A stretch of DNA of 52,383 nucleotides from Alteromonas aquimaris (GTDB lineage Bacteria > Pseudomonadota > Gammaproteobacteria > Enterobacterales > Alteromonadaceae): assembly GCF_026183695.1 (NCBI RefSeq), contig NZ_JAPFRD010000004.1, positions 1 to 52,383 of the forward strand, written 5' to 3'. Positions within the stretch are counted from its first letter, which is position 1; each line of letters starts with the position of its first letter. The notes under the pieces were generated by a model. That model saw only the letters and a list, made by a program, of their open reading frames with translations, was not told the DNA's origin and searched no databases. The translations under genes and the position numbers were made by a program. This document shows positions 50,752 to 52,383 of the stretch, piece after piece.

Positions 50752-51456
50752 CTAAAGCGGGGTCGCGCGAAACCATCCTGTAATCGATAATCTAGGTTGG
50801 AGGGCAAAGGGTGTGACATAGGTTACGCTATGTATATGTTTTACATCGAATAAACTCAAAGTGTTAAAACCGGGTGTCCAGCTATCCCGTGGGGTGCCAT
50901 CATTCTCATAAAATTGCAGTAACCCTCCCCAGTCAGGATGCCATTTTTCGGTAAAGTTAAAAACGTAAGCCACCCGACGCTGTTCCGTTTGATGCTCATC
51001 TTTATGTCGGGTGAGAAACTGCCCTGGTCCATACCGTGTTGCCTGGGCACTAGCGGCTACAATGTCATCATGACCGCTTACCTTTTTAATCCAAGCAATC
51101 ACAGCTTTACTATTTAACCACTTATTAAAAGCGTCAATAGAGCCCACGCCGCAGCCTCCCGCAGAAAGATTTTTTCTACCGTAGATAAATCCTTCACCGT
51201 GAGATGCGTAACGGTGTGACATCGTAATGTATTTTTGTTTTGTTTGCGGATCCATACTTGTCCAATCGGAGGGCTGGATCGACATGTACCTCTGTTCGTG
51301 TATTAACGCTAAATCATACGACAGGCTCTTTAAGCCTGTGTAAATTTCACTAGCATTGCTAGTATCTAAAACATCGGTGAACCTGCCCCGTTTGTCATGT
51401 TGAAATTCAACAGCGGCAGCGTCTAAGTCGAAATTTTCATTGAATTTAATTTGCAT
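50752..51456 (-). CDS. 2-oxoglutarate/Fe(II) oxygenase (prolyl-4-hydroxylase-like)
   Basis: 234 residues, no signal peptide. The double-stranded beta-helix has the iron triad and 2OG-binding residue: H151-x-D153 in FLTRHKDEHQ, His 207 or 209 in VKHIHSVTYV and R222 in QPRLSITGWFR. WGGLLQFYENDGTPRDSWTPGFNTLSLF is typical of the P4H/2OG-FeII_Oxy family. It hydroxylates an amino-acid side chain or small molecule using O2 and 2-oxoglutarate. The N-terminal 80 residues are helical. It has no operon partner, so the substrate is unknown. Confidence 0.87.
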   Translation of the reverse strand: MQIKFNENFDLDAAAVEFQHDKRGRFTDVLDTSNASEIYTGLKSLSYDLALIHEQRYMSIQPSDWTSMDPQTKQKYITMSHRYASHGEGFIYGRKNLSAGGCGVGSIDAFNKWLNSKAVIAWIKKVSGHDDIVAASAQATRYGPGQFLTRHKDEHQTEQRRVAYVFNFTEKWHPDWGGLLQFYENDGTPRDSWTPGFNTLSLFDVKHIHSVTYVTPFALQPRLSITGWFRATPL

Positions 51457-51876
51457 ATTCTAAGCGTATTCTTCAGATGGAAAATCAAGAAATCTGGGAT
51501 AGTCTATTATATTTATGCACCAGCGTACTAGTATTGTGAAAGGAAAAGAATACCAGTAAACCTTTTTCTAACAGTGCTTTGGTAAGCCATACGAAATTGA
51601 AACAAAAAAGTGAATATTTCGTTGCCTATGAGTTGATTCGAAACCTTTCTTGTCTTTGAACACTCGAGGAGGTTCTCTATTTCATCCCCAGTTGTTCTAA
51701 TCAGGACCGTGAAACAAGAAGCAACCCGTCTTTTTTATAAATTGCAGCTTGGTACGTTACGCTGTGGAAAACTATCCACACACAAAGGGGGAGTCCACAT
51801 AAGCGAAGCGAGCGAGGGGTGCCAGTGGCACGCCGAGAGTGAAGAACCGGCAGCATGGATGCTGCCGTGGTCATTT
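51457..51876. other. Intergenic region left of the rRNA-like repeats
   Basis: About 420 bases without a supported gene. A short frame at 51709-51945 runs into repeat DNA and is not called. It contains a GC-rich hairpin-prone stretch (AAGCGAAGCGAGCGAGGGG near 51800). Confidence 0.4.
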
Positions 51877-51946
51877 CACCAGGGAAGGGTTGTTACCTGT
51901 CTATCAAGCGTTATCGCAAGCGTAAACTGCTACCCGATGGGTTAGG
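51877..51946 (-). repeat. 70-bp repeat A, copy 1 (rRNA-operon tail spacer)
   Basis: About 87% identical (9 mismatches in 70) to 52263-52332, same orientation. Each copy lies to the left of, i.e. downstream on the minus strand from, a 22-bp 5S-like repeat. Confidence 0.75.
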
Positions 51947-51981
51947 CTCCCTATGAATGTCCGCGCAACTTGGCTGCGCTT

Positions 51982-52022
51982 AAACGCAAAAAGCCCACTC
52001 ATTTGAGTGGGCTTTTCGTTTA
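51982..52022. terminator. Strong bidirectional intrinsic terminator
   Basis: AAAAGCCCACTCA-TT-TGAGTGGGCTTTT is a perfect 13-bp stem, extended outward by AAACG/CGTTT. Its GC core and T-runs on both strands are typical of rRNA operon terminators. It most likely ends minus-strand transcription entering from the right edge. Confidence 0.85.
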
Positions 52023-52069
52023 ATTGGGAGCCCCGTAGCCGGCAAGGGACACACTGCCGTGCGGGAGTA

Positions 52070-52091
52070 CTACTCTCACATGGGGTTTGGA
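52070..52091 (-). repeat. 5S-rRNA 3'-end-like repeat B, copy 1
   Basis: 22 bases identical to 52362-52383. On the minus strand it contains CCCCATGTGAGAGTAG, the conserved sequence near the 3' end of gammaproteobacterial 5S rRNA. The DNA upstream of it (minus strand) does not look like the rest of 5S, so this is a remnant rather than a full gene. Confidence 0.6.
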
Positions 52092-52114
52092 CCCGCACTC
52101 GGGCGGAGGTAGAC

Positions 52115-52135
52115 CGAATGTCCGCTGGACATTCG
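52115..52135. other. Perfect 9-bp inverted repeat
   Basis: CGAATGTCC-GCT-GGACATTCG in the rRNA-tail region, between the two repeat units. It may be an RNA-processing hairpin. Confidence 0.45.
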
Positions 52136-52262
52136 CAGATGCCGTAGCGGCACGCCATGGGTGAGCACGGAATTGAGAGAATGAACAATTTTATTCTCGC
52201 CGCGTGAACGACCTGAGCTCTGCGAAGGGCTGGACCAGATTGCTGAGCGTGACTGGACGTAG

Positions 52263-52332
52263 CACCAGGGACGGGTTGTTACCTGTCTTTCAAGCAGTAG
52301 CGCAAACGTCAACTGTTACCCCATGGGTTAGG
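52263..52332 (-). repeat. 70-bp repeat A, copy 2
   Basis: Second copy of the 70-bp element at 51877-51946. It lies just downstream, on the minus strand, of the 5S-like end at the window edge. Confidence 0.75.
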
Positions 52333-52349
52333 TCTTGCTATTAGGGATT

Positions 52350-52383
52350 GGCACCTTGGCGCTACTCTCACATGGGGTTTGGA
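52350..52383 (-). rRNA. rrf: Probable 3' end of a 5S rRNA gene, cut by the window edge
   Basis: The minus strand reads CCCCATGTGAGAGTAG followed by CGCCAAGGTGCC. This resembles the last 30 or so bases of 5S rRNA (CCCCAUGUGAGAGUAGG...GCCAGG). The remainder would lie beyond 52383. The preceding TCCAAA in place of the usual loop is a mild mismatch, so this could also be a remnant like copy 1. Confidence 0.5.

Noticed and set aside
51709..52312. Short frames across the right end (78-94 codons, both strands).
   Set aside because: They run through the duplicated rRNA-tail sequences and the terminator, so they are not coding.
1..52383. CRISPR arrays, complete insertion sequences, prophage and tRNA genes.
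   Set aside because: No regularly spaced direct repeats, transposase or integrase frames, phage genes or cloverleaf-like segments were recognised by eye; a covariance-model or IS search could still find cryptic ones.

Overview
The window looks like chromosomal DNA of a marine gammaproteobacterium of the Alteromonadales (Alteromonas/Aestuariibacter-like). The reasons are the gene repertoire (TonB receptor with PF04820 halogenases, SapC and a Cupin_8 protein; MipA/OmpV; imelysins; HD-GYP and GGDEF proteins; DNA polymerase II; DUF4331/HupE cluster), the moderate GC content and E. coli-like signals (LexA box, Fur box, LacI-type operator). This placement is by eye; no database search was possible.

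Layout. 1-7000: two separate loci of very small genes encoding peptides with double-glycine (bacteriocin/microcin-type) leaders (258-431; 6290-6418 and 6428-6601). Around them are a CxxC/two-helix membrane protein, a GAF/HD-GYP regulator, a transglutaminase-like protein and a MipA/OmpV porin-like protein, with much non-coding or decayed DNA. 7024-14848 (minus): an apparent operon of a TonB-dependent receptor, a flavin-dependent halogenase homologue, SapC, a Cupin_8/JmjC protein and a second halogenase homologue. It has a consensus LacI-family operator at the predicted transcription start and an intrinsic terminator after the receptor gene. 15695-16210: a LuxR/NarL-type response-regulator pseudogene. 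16309-18942: a TraF-like outer-membrane protein and a secreted M28 peptidase. 19348-21005 (minus): umuDC under a near-perfect LexA box. 21159-22505: an MscS-type channel.

22664-28908: an apparent iron operon behind a 12/14 Fur box: DUF4856 lipoprotein, imelysin lipoprotein, FecA-like TonB receptor, and a membrane fatty-acid-hydroxylase/sterol-desaturase-superfamily enzyme. 28909-29996 is decayed and holds a histidine-kinase remnant. 29997-35527: small beta-barrel protein, membrane GGDEF protein, a small secreted protein built of W...GF repeats, a phospholipase D-VTT fusion, and an overlapping EEP-family hydrolase. 36307-40610: a DUF4331 / cadherin-like lipoprotein / TPR / HupE-UreJ cluster. 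41211-45517: a TPR-GGDEF sensor and DNA polymerase II. 45521-49747 (minus): an RND efflux pair with the permease gene first. 50126-51456: a four-EF-hand lipoprotein and a 2OG-Fe(II) oxygenase. The right end (51877-52383) has duplicated sequences resembling the 3' end of 5S rRNA plus its spacer, and a strong terminator, so it is probably the tail of an rRNA operon on the minus strand.

Together the window reads as an envelope/nutrient-acquisition region (two TonB systems under carbohydrate-type and iron-type control), with SOS mutagenesis and c-di-GMP genes and several relics of signalling genes. The most novel material is the set of orphan double-glycine peptides with no exporter nearby, one pair lying beside two halogenase homologues, and the W-GF repeat protein.
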